Made by a program: the position numbers and the translations under genes. This document shows positions 40,498 to 49,142 of a stretch of DNA of 64,000 nt, piece by piece. How positions within the stretch are numbered: the first letter of the stretch is position 1; each line of letters begins with the position of its first letter. The notes under the pieces were generated by a model. The model did not search any database and was not told the origin of the DNA. It worked only from the letters and a program-made list of their open reading frames with translations. This stretch comes from Cyanobium sp. FGCU6 (GTDB taxonomy: Bacteria > Cyanobacteriota > Cyanobacteriia > PCC-6307 > Cyanobiaceae), in the NCBI GenBank assembly GCA_024958655.1, contig JANWUR010000001.1, positions 248,001-312,000 on the forward strand, written 5' to 3'.

Positions 40498-41833
40498 GCA
40501 CCGCCAGCGTCTCCACATGACTGGTGTTGGGGAAGAGGTCCAGGGCCTGCACCCAGCGCAGGTCATACGCCCCCTCTGAGCAGAGACGACCGAGATCGCG
40601 GGCGAGGGTGGCCGGATCGCAGCTGAGGTAGGCCAGCCGCTGCGGACGGCCCGCCAGGATCGCGGCCACCGTGGCGGCATCGAGGCCCTTGCGGGGCGGG
40701 TCCACGAACAGGGCGGTGGCGTCGCTCAGCCGTTCGGCGAGCACCTGGGCCACGTCGTGGCATTCGAAGCCGGCCCGGTCCGCCAGGCCATTGGCGGCGG
40801 CGTTGTGGCGGGCCAGCTCCACGGCGCCCGGATGCTGCTCCACCCCCTGCACCCGCCAGCCGGCGGCGGCCAGGGGCAGCGAGTAGGTGCCGATGCCGCA
40901 GTAGGCATCCACCAGCCGGCCTTCGGCGGGGCCGAAGGCCTCGATCAGCCACGGCACCACCCGTTCGGCCTGCAGCGTGTGGACCTGGAAGAAGGTGTCG
41001 GCGGCGATGCGGACCTGCAGACCGGCGAAGGATTCGTTCAGCCAGCCCCGGCCCGCCAGCGTGTCGGTGCTGGCTCCCATCAGCTGGTTGGTGGGCTCAG
41101 GCTGCAGGTTGAGGCCCACCCCCACCACCTCGTCCCAGCGGCGGTACCACTCCTGGGCCAGCTCCTCGATCCCCGGCAGTTCCCGCTGGCTGGCGATCAG
41201 GGTGATCAGCACTTCGCCGCTGTGGTGGCCCACCCGCAGCCCGAGGTGGCGCAGGCCGCCGCTGTGGCCATGCCGGTCCACCGGCCAGCCGCTGGCCTCC
41301 AGATCGTCCTTGATCGGCTGGATCAGCCGATCGATCCGCGGATCGAGCACCGGACACTGGTTCATGTTCACGATCCGGTGGGTGCCGCGGCGGTAGTAGC
41401 CGGCCCGCAGCACCCCCTCCTCGGTGCGCTCGAGGGGAATCAGGGCCCGGTTGCGGGTGCCCAGGGCGGGAACGGAGAGGGCGAAGGGCCGCATCAGGCC
41501 CGGGTCGAGGCCGGCGATGCGCTGCAGGGCAGCGGCCACCGCGGCCTGCTTCCAGGCGGCCTCGGCGCCGTCGTCGAAGGCCTGCAGGCTGCAGCCGCCG
41601 CAGTGATCGGAAAGGATGCACGGAGGCCGGCGCCGCTGGGGGGAGGGGTCGGCGACCGCCAGCAGCTCCCCGTGCCAGTGCCCGCGTGCCTGGCGGCTGA
41701 GCCGCACCCGCAGCTGATCGCCCGGGAGGCCCCCGGCCACGAACACCACCTGGCCGTCGATGCGGCCGATCCCCCGCCCGTCATGGCTGAGGTCGTCGAT
41801 CCGCAGATCGAGCCGTTCACCCACCGCCGCCAT
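40475..41833 (-). CDS. rlmD: 23S rRNA (uracil-5-)-methyltransferase RlmD/RumA family
   Basis: A 452-residue TrmA/RlmCD-type m5U methyltransferase. An N-terminal TRAM domain (LSHDGRGIGRIDGQVVFVAG) precedes an iron-sulphur cysteine cluster pattern (PPCILSDHCGGCSLQAFD) and the SAM-binding fold (VDAYCGIGTYSLPLAAAG). The catalytic motifs follow: FVDPPRKGLD and YLSCDPATLARDL, where the cysteine attacks uracil C6. The ATG at 41833 was chosen; the longer open frame beyond is a shadow of apcD. Which uracil it methylates (1939, 747 or tRNA U54) cannot be told from sequence alone. Confidence 0.9.
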   Translation of the reverse strand: MAAVGERLDLRIDDLSHDGRGIGRIDGQVVFVAGGLPGDQLRVRLSRQARGHWHGELLAVADPSPQRRRPPCILSDHCGGCSLQAFDDGAEAAWKQAAVAAALQRIAGLDPGLMRPFALSVPALGTRNRALIPLERTEEGVLRAGYYRRGTHRIVNMNQCPVLDPRIDRLIQPIKDDLEASGWPVDRHGHSGGLRHLGLRVGHHSGEVLITLIASQRELPGIEELAQEWYRRWDEVVGVGLNLQPEPTNQLMGASTDTLAGRGWLNESFAGLQVRIAADTFFQVHTLQAERVVPWLIEAFGPAEGRLVDAYCGIGTYSLPLAAAGWRVQGVEQHPGAVELARHNAAANGLADRAGFECHDVAQVLAERLSDATALFVDPPRKGLDAATVAAILAGRPQRLAYLSCDPATLARDLGRLCSEGAYDLRWVQALDLFPNTSHVETLAVLSCAAGP

Positions 41834-41962
41834 CCACGCTCCGCCGCCGTCTCCGGACCCTATCGCCCGTGGGATCGTGCAAAGGGGCGTTACACCTTGG
41901 CGGGGACGGGCGGGTGTTGCCTGGAGAGGCTCGATAGGATGCGCAGGTCTGTGGTCGCTTCC

Positions 41963-42457
41963 ATGAGCGTCGTTCGCGATCTGATCCTCCAGGCCGATGA
42001 TCAGCTTCGGTATCCCACCGGCGGCGAGCTGCGCTCGATGGTGGAGTTTCTCAGCGGAGGATCCCGTCGTCTGTCCGTGGTGAAGGCCCTCACGGAAAAT
42101 GAGAAGAAGATCGTGGATGAGGCTGCCAAGCAGTTGTTCACCCGCAAGCCCGAATACGTGGCCCCGGGAGGCAACGCCTTCGGTCAGAAGCAGCGGGCCC
42201 AGTGTCTGCGTGACTACAGCTGGTATCTGCGGTTGGTCACCTACGGCGTGCTGGCCGGGAGCACCGAGATGATCCAGCAGATCGGCCTGGTGGGTGCTCG
42301 CGAGATGTACAACAGCCTGGGCGTGCCGATGCCCGGCATGGTGGAGGCCATGCGCACGCTCAAGGAAGCGTCGCTCGCGCTGCTCGGCGGCGAGCAGGCG
42401 GCCCTTGCCGCCCCCTACTTCGACTTCCTGATCCAGGGCATGCAGACCACCACCTGA
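41963..42457 (+). CDS. apcD: Allophycocyanin alpha-B chain
   Basis: A 164-residue phycobilisome core subunit, the terminal emitter that passes excitation energy mainly towards photosystem I. The sequence (VRDLILQADDQLRYPTGGEL, LTENEKKIVDEAAKQLFTRK, YVAPGGNAFGQKQRAQCLRD, YSWYLRLVTYGVLAG) matches ApcD rather than ApcA or ApcF. The phycocyanobilin-binding cysteine is in AQCLRDYSWY. It is monocistronic, with a strong terminator 54 bases after the stop, and diverges from rlmD with a 129-base gap that should hold both promoters. This gene is the strongest pointer to a cyanobacterium. Confidence 0.95.
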   Translation: MSVVRDLILQADDQLRYPTGGELRSMVEFLSGGSRRLSVVKALTENEKKIVDEAAKQLFTRKPEYVAPGGNAFGQKQRAQCLRDYSWYLRLVTYGVLAGSTEMIQQIGLVGAREMYNSLGVPMPGMVEAMRTLKEASLALLGGEQAALAAPYFDFLIQGMQTTT

Positions 42458-42510
42458 GGCGATCACCCGCCCAGGCTGTTGCTGGCTCGATCCAACCTGA
42501 AGCCCGAGGA

Positions 42511-42539
42511 CCCGATCACCGAGGTGATCGGGTTTTTTT
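42511..42539 (+). terminator. Rho-independent terminator of apcD
   Basis: CCCGATCACC and GGTGATCGGG form a 10-bp perfect stem around a two-base loop, followed by seven Ts. It stands 54 bases after the apcD stop. Confidence 0.95.
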
Positions 42540-43435
42540 GTTGGCCAGGCCGGGGCTGTAACGACTGGGCAAGGCCGCCCGGCCCAGGAGCGATCCTGTC
42601 CCACTCATCTCAGAAGATCCCAGTCATGGGTCTCAGCATGTGTCCCGGATGAGAAACGCGATTAGGCCTGGCTGCGTCGGGTGCTCGCTGGAGTCTCTGT
42701 TGGGATGCGCGGCGGGGCGCGCCGCTTGATTTTCGCCCCCCTGGACTCGAGGCGAGGCTCCATGATGGTCGTACGCAGATGCAGCTGTCCCAAATCAGTC
42801 TCAGCCCAGGTCCCGGTGTGCGAATCAGCTGAGACGACTGAATGACTGATTGTTCTGGCGGCCTGGCTGTCGCCGGGCCTCCCATTTCTGGTCGACGGTC
42901 TGCCTGGAGGTGCATCGGGGGGCTCGGAACCGGAACGTCCAAGCCGTCATCGCTCCGCGCCGCTGCCTGCATCGCCTTGCGTACCTGTGTCTAAAGCAGG
43001 TACGCAAGTTTGAGCGGCCCAGACTGGGCGCGCATTTTCATGGGCATGCAGCGCCCCTGGACAAACCCAGGATCCTTGATGGACAGCCTTTGCGGGGCTG
43101 GATCCTGCGCTCTGGGTGATCAACCAGGCGTTCGTCTGCGCCGATTGTTGATTCACAGGTGACCTGAAGGGACCTTTCCCCTGACGTCACCGCTGAGATT
43201 GCAAATTTTGGAGGACTTTGAACTCTCGTAAGTCTCATTCAGGACACAGATGTAGTCCTGGACCTGGACACAGATGGGAGGAGCGCACGGGCGCCGGGCG
43301 GATCTTCGGGCCACGGATCCTGCTGCAGCGAATCGGTGAACAGCGGTGAAGGCGGGGCCGTGGGCCACCATCCGTCTATCTCATCCAAGACGCAGGAATG
43401 GTCCAGCAATGGGAGCCAGATGCGATAAGTGCTCG
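42540..43435. other. Long gene-free stretch downstream of apcD
   Basis: Nearly 900 bases without a convincing gene. No reading frame on either strand has recognisable protein character, and no rRNA, tRNA, RNase P or tmRNA core was seen. Noticeable items are the perfect inverted repeat at 42976-43008 and a direct repeat GGACACAGATG at about 43242 and 43265. Scattered TGTCCC-type strings (near 42639, 42786) may be worn insertion-sequence ends; that last reading is speculative. Confidence 0.5.
42976..43008. repeat. Perfect 12-bp inverted repeat, 9-base loop
   Basis: CTTGCGTACCTG is followed after TGTCTAAAG by its exact reverse complement CAGGTACGCAAG. No T-run follows on either strand, so it is not an ordinary terminator. 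It lies in the middle of the gene-free stretch. Confidence 0.9.
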
Positions 43436-44512
43436 CTAGTTCCGCTCCTTCTGCCGGTACAGCTCCTTGAGCAGTTGGTAGGCCTCGTTCACCCGCCGCA
43501 TCGCCTCCTCGGAGCCACCGGAATCCGGATGGTGGCTCAGGGCCATCTGCCTATAGGCCTCCCGGATCTGGGCAAGCGTGAGTCGCTGTCCTGGATCGGT
43601 GGGAAGCTGCAGCAGCCGCAAGGCTCCCTGCAGGGTCATCGTGTGCTCGAGCGTCTGGAAGGAGGTTCCCCGACGCCGCCGGCGGAAGCGCTGCACGAAA
43701 CGTCGCACCAGGGTGGGGATGCGCAGGCTGAGGGTGGAGCCACTGAACGGATCTTCGAGCAACCCGGCGGTCACCATCACCCGCTCGAAACTCGGAGGCC
43801 CATCTCCCCACTGGGGCACCAGTTCGGTCATCAGGCGGCAGGCGGCCGACCAGGTGAACGTTCGGCCCTCGCTGGCATCGGAACTGGGCCAGATGTCCTG
43901 GGCCAGCCACACCATCGCGGCTTCCAGCACCGCCTCGTTGGCCGGCTTGCCGTAAAGACCCTGCCAGTGCTCCCGCACCACCTCGATCGCCTCCGCCACC
44001 CGTTCCGCTGACAGAGGGGGAAGGGGCCCCACCGATGCCGGCGGCCTCGGCCGACCGGGAACCGGCGTGCGCAGGCTACGGCGGAGCTGGCGGGTGTTCT
44101 TGCGGACGAACCCCGGCAGGTCGATCCCGCCGCCTCCAGCCGATCCAGCCGAACGGTTCGCATCGCGCTCCCTGGGCAGGGTCGGCCCCCGATCGAACTC
44201 CACCTCCAGCTGCTCGAGGGCGCCTGGACCCACAAGAACCAGGGCAGCGTTCTCATCGAGGTCGTCGTCTTCCTCGGCCGCATGCGATCCGCGCCCCTCC
44301 TGGTCTTCCTGCTCGCTGGTCTCGTCTTCAGCCAGAGCGAAGAGATTGTCGAGCAGTCGCTCGAGCACATCGCCGCGGTTGCGCAGCCCCCACTCCTTCT
44401 TGAGCGCATCGATATGGGCGATGCGGTTATGGGAGAGCTCGACGCTCAGGCGTCGTCGTCCCTCCGGCTCACGCGGTTCGAGGGGGGACGACAGAGCTGA
44501 GGGGTCGCTCAC
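43436..44512 (-). CDS. DnaJ-domain protein with N-terminal RHH-like segment
   Basis: A 358-residue protein with a C-terminal J domain (RLTLAQIREAYRQMALSHHP, DSGGSEEAMRRVNEAYQLL) that keeps the HPD tripeptide needed to stimulate Hsp70. The N-terminus (RRRLSVELSHNRIAHIDALK, LRNRGDVLERLLDNL) looks like a ribbon-helix-helix segment, followed by an acidic linker and a helical middle domain of unknown role (PANEAVLEAAMVWLAQDIWP). I know this layout only as a conserved hypothetical of picocyanobacteria. The ATG at 44512 overlaps the DUF3370 gene end by 4 bases. Confidence 0.78.
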   Translation of the reverse strand: MSDPSALSSPLEPREPEGRRRLSVELSHNRIAHIDALKKEWGLRNRGDVLERLLDNLFALAEDETSEQEDQEGRGSHAAEEDDDLDENAALVLVGPGALEQLEVEFDRGPTLPRERDANRSAGSAGGGGIDLPGFVRKNTRQLRRSLRTPVPGRPRPPASVGPLPPLSAERVAEAIEVVREHWQGLYGKPANEAVLEAAMVWLAQDIWPSSDASEGRTFTWSAACRLMTELVPQWGDGPPSFERVMVTAGLLEDPFSGSTLSLRIPTLVRRFVQRFRRRRRGTSFQTLEHTMTLQGALRLLQLPTDPGQRLTLAQIREAYRQMALSHHPDSGGSEEAMRRVNEAYQLLKELYRQKERN

Positions 44513-46074
44513 GGCGTCTGCCAGGTCCGCAGGAGCTGGCGCTGCACCTCGATCGCCGGCTGGTCGCGACTCTGCTGGATGCTGAGCGGTGGCACCAGAG
44601 GCGGCGGTGACGGCTGAAACCGTTGGATCGGCGGCGGTGCAGGAACTGTCCGGGGAGCGGGAGCCTGGGGAGCCGGAGCGGTGTCCACCCCCAGAGCCGG
44701 TGGCGGCACCGCCGGTGCCGCAGCCGGCCGCGCCCTCTGCCGGGCAATCGCCAGTTGCCGTTCCTCCTCCTGCAACCGCGCCAGCTGGGACGAGGGCACC
44801 ACGCTGAGGAGGTGGCCAGGGGTGGCGTCGGCGGGGTACACCATGCTGACCCGGATCGGATGGGGAACCCCGGGGACCAGGTTCAGCGAAGCCAGCGAAA
44901 GGCTTTCACCAGAGCGCAGCCCCACATGCACCTCGCGCAGCCCTTCCGGCATCTGGATCTGGAGCGAGCCGCGGAAGGCGGTGAACGGGCGGCCGCCGGT
45001 GGGTGACGGGTGACTCATCACCAGGTCGTAGGGCCCGCTGCCTTTGAGATCGAGGTCGACGTCGAAACGTACGCCGTAGGTGCCGACGTTATCCAGGGAG
45101 GAGTCGATCATCCGGCTGGCCAGGGCGTTGACCTGCACTTCACCGGTGCCGAACGTATGGCGAGCGGTGCTGGTGAAGGGAACGTGCAAGGGGCCCTGGC
45201 GGGAGAGGTCGTGGCTGAGGCGGGCCTTGTAGCTGTCTCCCAGGGCCACCCCTCCCACTCTGGAAAACACCGTACGGTCGCGGATCTGCTGCAGCTGATT
45301 GAGATAAACCCGTCCCGGCGCGAGCCTGCCGGAGTCGAGAACCGCCAGCACATCGGCGTCGGAGGTGGGGTTGCTGGCCGCCACGACGGCGATCTGGAAG
45401 GGCCCATCACTGTGCCCGCGCAGCAGGGCATTGGCAATGCCGAGGGCGGGCAGAGCAGTCTGGAACAGAACCAGGCGGCTGCGAGCCGGGATCGTGATCT
45501 CGTCTTCAAGCCTGCGATCGAGTCTGCCGCGCAGCATCTGAATCGCTGTGGCGTCACCGGGTCCGGTGTTCCAGGGCCGGGGCCCGAGAGGTTTCACCCC
45601 CATCAGGTTGTTCGCCAGATAGGGAGCCTCGAAGCTGTTGCGCACGGCACCGGCATCGAAGCGGATGTGGACCGGGCGGATTCCTGGATTGATCAGGATC
45701 GCGGCCAGGGTGAGCTCGGTACGGCGTTGCCCCGGCGCAATCGAGCGCCGGTAGGGCGGGAAGTATTTGTGGTGCAGATGCATGCCGAACGGACCCTGGA
45801 AGGTGAATTCGGCGTTGCGCAGCGGCTGGCCGGTCTCCGTTGCGTAGGCATAGCCGGGAGCTGTGCTGATCAGGATTCCTGGCCCCTCCACCTCCTCCGG
45901 CTGGTTGGAATGAAGAACCGGCAGGCGATTGAAGATGCCGTCGAGCGGTCGTGCCCGCTGGCCGGCCATCAGGGCCACCCAGGCCTGGGCCGGCCTCAGG
46001 GGGTCGAGCAGAACCAGGCCTAGCGAAAACAGCAGGGCCCAGGGTCGCGGGGTGAGGGAGCGGACCTGGTGCAA
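44509..46074 (-). CDS. DUF3370 secreted protein
   Basis: A 521-residue cyanobacterial DUF3370 protein, predicted extracytoplasmic. A signal peptide (PWALLFSLGLVLLDPLRPAQ) precedes the conserved region GQRARPLDGIFNRLPVLHSN, HHKYFPPYRRSIAPGQRRTE and RTVFSRVGGVALGDSYKARL; the C-terminal ~100 residues are Pro/Ala-rich and probably disordered. Relatives are found in cyanobacterial outer layers or exoproteomes, but function is not established. The apparent start is a TTG at 46074, so it is uncertain by some codons. It precedes the J-domain gene with a 4-base overlap. Confidence 0.78.
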   Translation of the reverse strand: MHQVRSLTPRPWALLFSLGLVLLDPLRPAQAWVALMAGQRARPLDGIFNRLPVLHSNQPEEVEGPGILISTAPGYAYATETGQPLRNAEFTFQGPFGMHLHHKYFPPYRRSIAPGQRRTELTLAAILINPGIRPVHIRFDAGAVRNSFEAPYLANNLMGVKPLGPRPWNTGPGDATAIQMLRGRLDRRLEDEITIPARSRLVLFQTALPALGIANALLRGHSDGPFQIAVVAASNPTSDADVLAVLDSGRLAPGRVYLNQLQQIRDRTVFSRVGGVALGDSYKARLSHDLSRQGPLHVPFTSTARHTFGTGEVQVNALASRMIDSSLDNVGTYGVRFDVDLDLKGSGPYDLVMSHPSPTGGRPFTAFRGSLQIQMPEGLREVHVGLRSGESLSLASLNLVPGVPHPIRVSMVYPADATPGHLLSVVPSSQLARLQEEERQLAIARQRARPAAAPAVPPPALGVDTAPAPQAPAPRTVPAPPPIQRFQPSPPPLVPPLSIQQSRDQPAIEVQRQLLRTWQTP

Positions 46075-46230
46075 GGAAACAGGAGGACGTCGGGTGAAGC
46101 GGGACCACGAACCGGACCCGGTGGATCGGCCGCGAATCCTGGCGGCATCCGGGCCGGGTCGGGGGGGTGCGGAGCACTCTCGATCCCCCCCTCGTGCTGG
46201 CTAGAACCTGGGCGACTGATCGATCCTGCC

Positions 46231-46422
46231 ATGCTTCCCCCCCTCTTCTGCTGTGTCGGCCCTGAGGATGGCCGCACGGGACGGCGGCGCTACCAGGAAC
46301 GCAAGTGGCAGATGCTCGCGTTCATGCGTGATGGCCTCGAGCGTCAGCTGGCGGCCGTGAACGCGGCGATCAGCACCCTGGAACGGCAGATGGAACGCGA
46401 TCAGCCTGAGCCCGGCAGCTGA
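46231..46422 (+). CDS. Small conserved-looking protein
   Basis: A 63-residue protein (GRRRYQERKWQMLAFMRDGL, ERQLAAVNAAISTLERQMER) whose second half is one predicted amphipathic or coiled-coil helix. Start ATG at 46231. It overlaps the convergent sigma-factor gene by 53 bases, yet the helical periodicity suggests a real product. Unknown function. Confidence 0.5.
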   Translation: MLPPLFCCVGPEDGRTGRRRYQERKWQMLAFMRDGLERQLAAVNAAISTLERQMERDQPEPGS

Positions 46423-47179
46423 TCGGTGAGGGGCTGCCATCAGCAGCCGTCAGCCCCGTGCGGAGGCTCTCCAGCCCGCGCTGCAGACGGCGCTGCACAG
46501 TCATCGGGCTCACGCCCAGTTCAGCGGCCAGACGCCGGCAGCTGAACCCCTGCAACACGATCCTGCGCACCACCAGGCGTTGATCCTCTGGGAGCAGGGC
46601 CAGCATGGCCTGGGCACGCCCTTGGGCCCTGGGTTCCACCTCTGCGGGCCGATCCCCCTCCGCGGCCACCTCCTCCAGCTGTTGAGGGGTGAGCGCCGTG
46701 GCCCGGCAGAGCTGGCGCTGCCTGAGCAGCAGCCGGCAGTGCTCCTGGTCGAGGCCGATGCGCTCCAGTTCAGCCACCAGCCTGCCGGGCTGTCCGGCGG
46801 TGCTGCGCTCCAGGCGCTGCAGTTGCTCGAGCCGCTCGGCCTGGCGACGCGGCAGCCGCACCCGCGGTGCCAGATCCCGCAGGTAATGAAGGATGGCACC
46901 GCGCACGTGCGGCCGGGCGAAGGCCTCGAATGGGGTGGCTGCCGCAGCGCGGTAAAGCTCGGCGGCCCGGATCAGACCCAGAAGCCCCACCTGCATCAGA
47001 TCGTCGCTCGCCTCACCGGTGCAGCGGGCGTAATGGATGGCCAGAGGGCGGACCAGATCCCGGTGGGCCTCCACCCGGCGGTTGCGGCGTAGAACGGTGC
47101 GGGAAGGGCCGTTGCGGGTCCGGGATGGCGCAGTGGGGCCGGGCTGGGCAGGGGCGGCCGCCAGGAGGGAACAGGACAT
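46370..47179 (-). CDS. Group-3-like sigma-70 factor
   Basis: A 269-residue sigma factor without region 1. Region 2 is RRVEAHRDLVRPLAIHYARC, ASDDLMQVGLLGLIRAAELY and FEAFARPHVRGAILHYLRDL, matching SigF/SigB-type sequences; region 4 is LPEDQRLVVRRIVLQGFSCR then RLAAELGVSPMTVQRRLQRG, a helix-turn-helix for the -35 element. In cyanobacteria such factors drive stress or surface-structure genes. No anti-sigma gene is adjacent. A perfect 14-bp palindrome lies about 108 bases upstream of its start. Confidence 0.85.
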   Translation of the reverse strand: MSCSLLAAAPAQPGPTAPSRTRNGPSRTVLRRNRRVEAHRDLVRPLAIHYARCTGEASDDLMQVGLLGLIRAAELYRAAAATPFEAFARPHVRGAILHYLRDLAPRVRLPRRQAERLEQLQRLERSTAGQPGRLVAELERIGLDQEHCRLLLRQRQLCRATALTPQQLEEVAAEGDRPAEVEPRAQGRAQAMLALLPEDQRLVVRRIVLQGFSCRRLAAELGVSPMTVQRRLQRGLESLRTGLTAADGSPSPISCRAQADRVPSAVPGC

Positions 47180-47286
47180 GACGATGGAGAGGTGACTGGA
47201 AGAGAGGGATGGGAGCGCCCTGTCGGGACGCCGGGCAGAGCGGGCTGCCTCTCTCCAGGGAGACCTGTGCCTGAGGTGTGGTGCAA

Positions 47287-47300
47287 CCGTGAATTCACGG
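47287..47300. promoter_or_regulatory. Perfect 14-bp palindrome upstream of the sigma-factor gene
   Basis: CCGTGAATTCACGG reads the same on both strands. It lies in the 141-base gap between the sigma-factor start (47179) and the end of the Ap4A phosphorylase gene (47321), a position suited to an operator. No binding protein is known to me; function is inferred from symmetry and place only. Confidence 0.4.
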
Positions 47301-47320
47301 AATCGTGGCCGTGCAGGGCC

Positions 47321-48148
47321 TCAGGGTTCGGCTGCCACGCTGCGCAGCAACTCCCAGGCGCCGTGCTGGCGCAGCCATGGCAGGTTGGACTCCGCGGTGC
47401 AGAGCAGGTAGCCGGCGAACCCGAGGCCGTTCACGCTGAAGCCGGCCCCGTGTTCGCGCACGCGCACCACGGTCAGGAACCACTCGTCGTCGAACAGCAG
47501 GTTGTAAGCCGCCAGGGGAGCAGGATCGCTCTCCGGCTGGCCGAGGCCCAGCTGCCGACAGTGCTCGCGGTAGAGGGCCGGCAGATCCGAGCCTCCCAGG
47601 GGATCCCGGCGGGCACTGAGGGCGTGGCGCCAGGGGGGCGCTGGCCGCTCCCCCGCGAGCTGGGCGAGGAGCAGCGGGGCCAGGGGGCAGCTCTCTTCGG
47701 CCCCCTGCCGCGGCAGAAGCTGCAGATGGCGATGGGGCTGGCTCGCTCCGGCCACGCCACTGCTGTTGAAGAACCACAGCCCACCGGTGTCCGCGGCCAC
47801 CCGGGCCACCGCCTGCCAGTCGGCCTCCTGCAGCCAGCCGCTCTGGGGCTGCCAGCCCTCGCTGATCACCAGCAGATGGCACTGCTGCACTGGGTACTTG
47901 TTGAGCAGCACCACGTGGCCGGTGGGCATACGCTCCACTTCCAGCGGCCGATCCCAGGGCAGGAAGGGATTGGGGCGGGGACCGCCGGCCCGCAGATGGC
48001 GCGGGGTGGTCGACAGCAGCCGCCGCAGCACAAAGGGAGCGAACTCCGGCGGGTTCACAGGCTCGGTGCTCAGCGGAACGAGCGCCCCGACGTCCAGGGC
48101 CCGCTGCGAGACCTGGCGTGCACGCTGCCAGGTGCGTTCAGCCCGCAC
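47321..48148 (-). CDS. Ap4A phosphorylase / ATP adenylyltransferase
   Basis: A 275-residue member of the HIT-superfamily Ap4A phosphorylases, which split diadenosine tetraphosphate with phosphate into ATP and ADP. Motifs: NPFLPWDRPLEVERM, HVVLLNKYPVQQCHLLVISE, and the active-site run NSSGVAGASQPHRHLQLLPR with the HxHxQ triad (HRHLQ). The C-terminal domain ends YNLLFDDEWFLTVVRVREHG and NGLGFAGYLLCT, also typical. The GTG at 48148 overlaps the SpoIID gene end by 11 bases; a later start is possible. Confidence 0.88.
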   Translation of the reverse strand: MRAERTWQRARQVSQRALDVGALVPLSTEPVNPPEFAPFVLRRLLSTTPRHLRAGGPRPNPFLPWDRPLEVERMPTGHVVLLNKYPVQQCHLLVISEGWQPQSGWLQEADWQAVARVAADTGGLWFFNSSGVAGASQPHRHLQLLPRQGAEESCPLAPLLLAQLAGERPAPPWRHALSARRDPLGGSDLPALYREHCRQLGLGQPESDPAPLAAYNLLFDDEWFLTVVRVREHGAGFSVNGLGFAGYLLCTAESNLPWLRQHGAWELLRSVAAEP

Positions 48149-49142
48149 CGGCCTGCAGACGGGCCAGCGATGCTCCCTGGTAGTACCGGCCGAGGATCTC
48201 GTTGTAGCGGAGACCTTGCTGGGCCAGCTCCTGGGCCCCGGTCTGGCTCATGCTGGCACCAAGGTGACCATGGGCCTCATCCACGATCTGCTGGGTGGCC
48301 GCATAAAGGCTCTCAACGATTCCGCCCTGGTAACTGAGGATCACGCCGGCGGTGCTGGCGGTGGCCTCGCGGGTGGGAGCGCTCACGGCCTCCAGGCCGG
48401 TGTAGTTCTGCCAGCGGGTGGTGTCGCCAAGGTGCCAATGGGCATCGGCTGGGCGGGCCATGTGGGCCATGGCATAGGAGCGGGCGGCCACCGCCTGAGC
48501 CCGCAGGGCCTCGATGTTCCAGGAGCTCGGCATCTCACCACCCACCACCGAGGCGATGTAGCTCTCGAGCGGCAGGTGGTTGACCACCTGCACCCCGTCT
48601 GCTGCCCGCAGCACGCGGAAGCGGCCCGCGTAGGGCCGGCCGTCGGCCAGCAGGTGGCCCTCGCTGCCGGTTTCCAGCCACACCTCGGCGGCGCTGGCGA
48701 GCTGGCTGCCCACGTCGGCGGTCTCGCCGCCAGCGCCGCGCTGCAACACACGGCCGTCGCGGTCGCTCAGCTGCCACGGGCCGCTGGCGCTGAACCGAGG
48801 CGAGGGGGAGAGCTTGAGCAGGGCCACCCGGATCTCGAGCGGCACCTCCGGTCCAGCCCCCGGGTCAGCCATGCCGTTGCCGCCTGGTGCTCGCTGGGCC
48901 TGCAGACCCCGGACGTCCTGGGGGGCATCGGCCCGGCCCTGGCTGATCGTGGTTCCGCCGCTGCCGCTGGGCGCATGCGGTTGGGCGATCAGGGCATCAA
49001 GCAGGTCGGCTTCGGCCTTCGGCACCGCGGGCTGCAGCAGCCCCTGCGCAGCAAAGCCCGCACCCACCGCCAGGAACGCCAGGGGTGCCGTGAGCAGGAC
49101 CGGATGGCGACGCAGTTCACGAAGGGCTGCCGGCAGCCTCAG
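48138..49142 (-). CDS. SpoIID/LytB-domain protein (putative peptidoglycan lytic enzyme)
   Basis: About 334 residues with an N-terminal membrane anchor (HPVLLTAPLAFLAVGAGFAA), a variable linker, and a SpoIID/LytB domain: YIASVVGGEMPSSWNIEALR, AQAVAARSYAMAHMARPADA, STAGVILSYQGGIVESLYAA. SpoIID cleaves denuded glycan strands; cyanobacterial relatives likely act on the cell wall in septum or sporelike remodelling. No ATG or GTG lies at the expected start; 49142 (CTG) is where similarity begins, so the true start is unsettled. It overlaps the PhzF-type gene end by 4 bases. Confidence 0.8.
   Translation of the reverse strand: MRLPAALRELRRHPVLLTAPLAFLAVGAGFAAQGLLQPAVPKAEADLLDALIAQPHAPSGSGGTTISQGRADAPQDVRGLQAQRAPGGNGMADPGAGPEVPLEIRVALLKLSPSPRFSASGPWQLSDRDGRVLQRGAGGETADVGSQLASAAEVWLETGSEGHLLADGRPYAGRFRVLRAADGVQVVNHLPLESYIASVVGGEMPSSWNIEALRAQAVAARSYAMAHMARPADAHWHLGDTTRWQNYTGLEAVSAPTREATASTAGVILSYQGGIVESLYAATQQIVDEAHGHLGASMSQTGAQELAQQGLRYNEILGRYYQGASLARLQAGAG

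Noticed and set aside
40475-42604. Longer RlmD product starting at 42604
   Set aside because: The extra ~257 residues run antisense through apcD; TRAM-domain similarity starts after the ATG at 41833.
42610-42972. Possible 120-residue protein in the gap after apcD
   Set aside because: Irregular composition without recognisable domain, start signal or neighbour logic; treated as noncoding.
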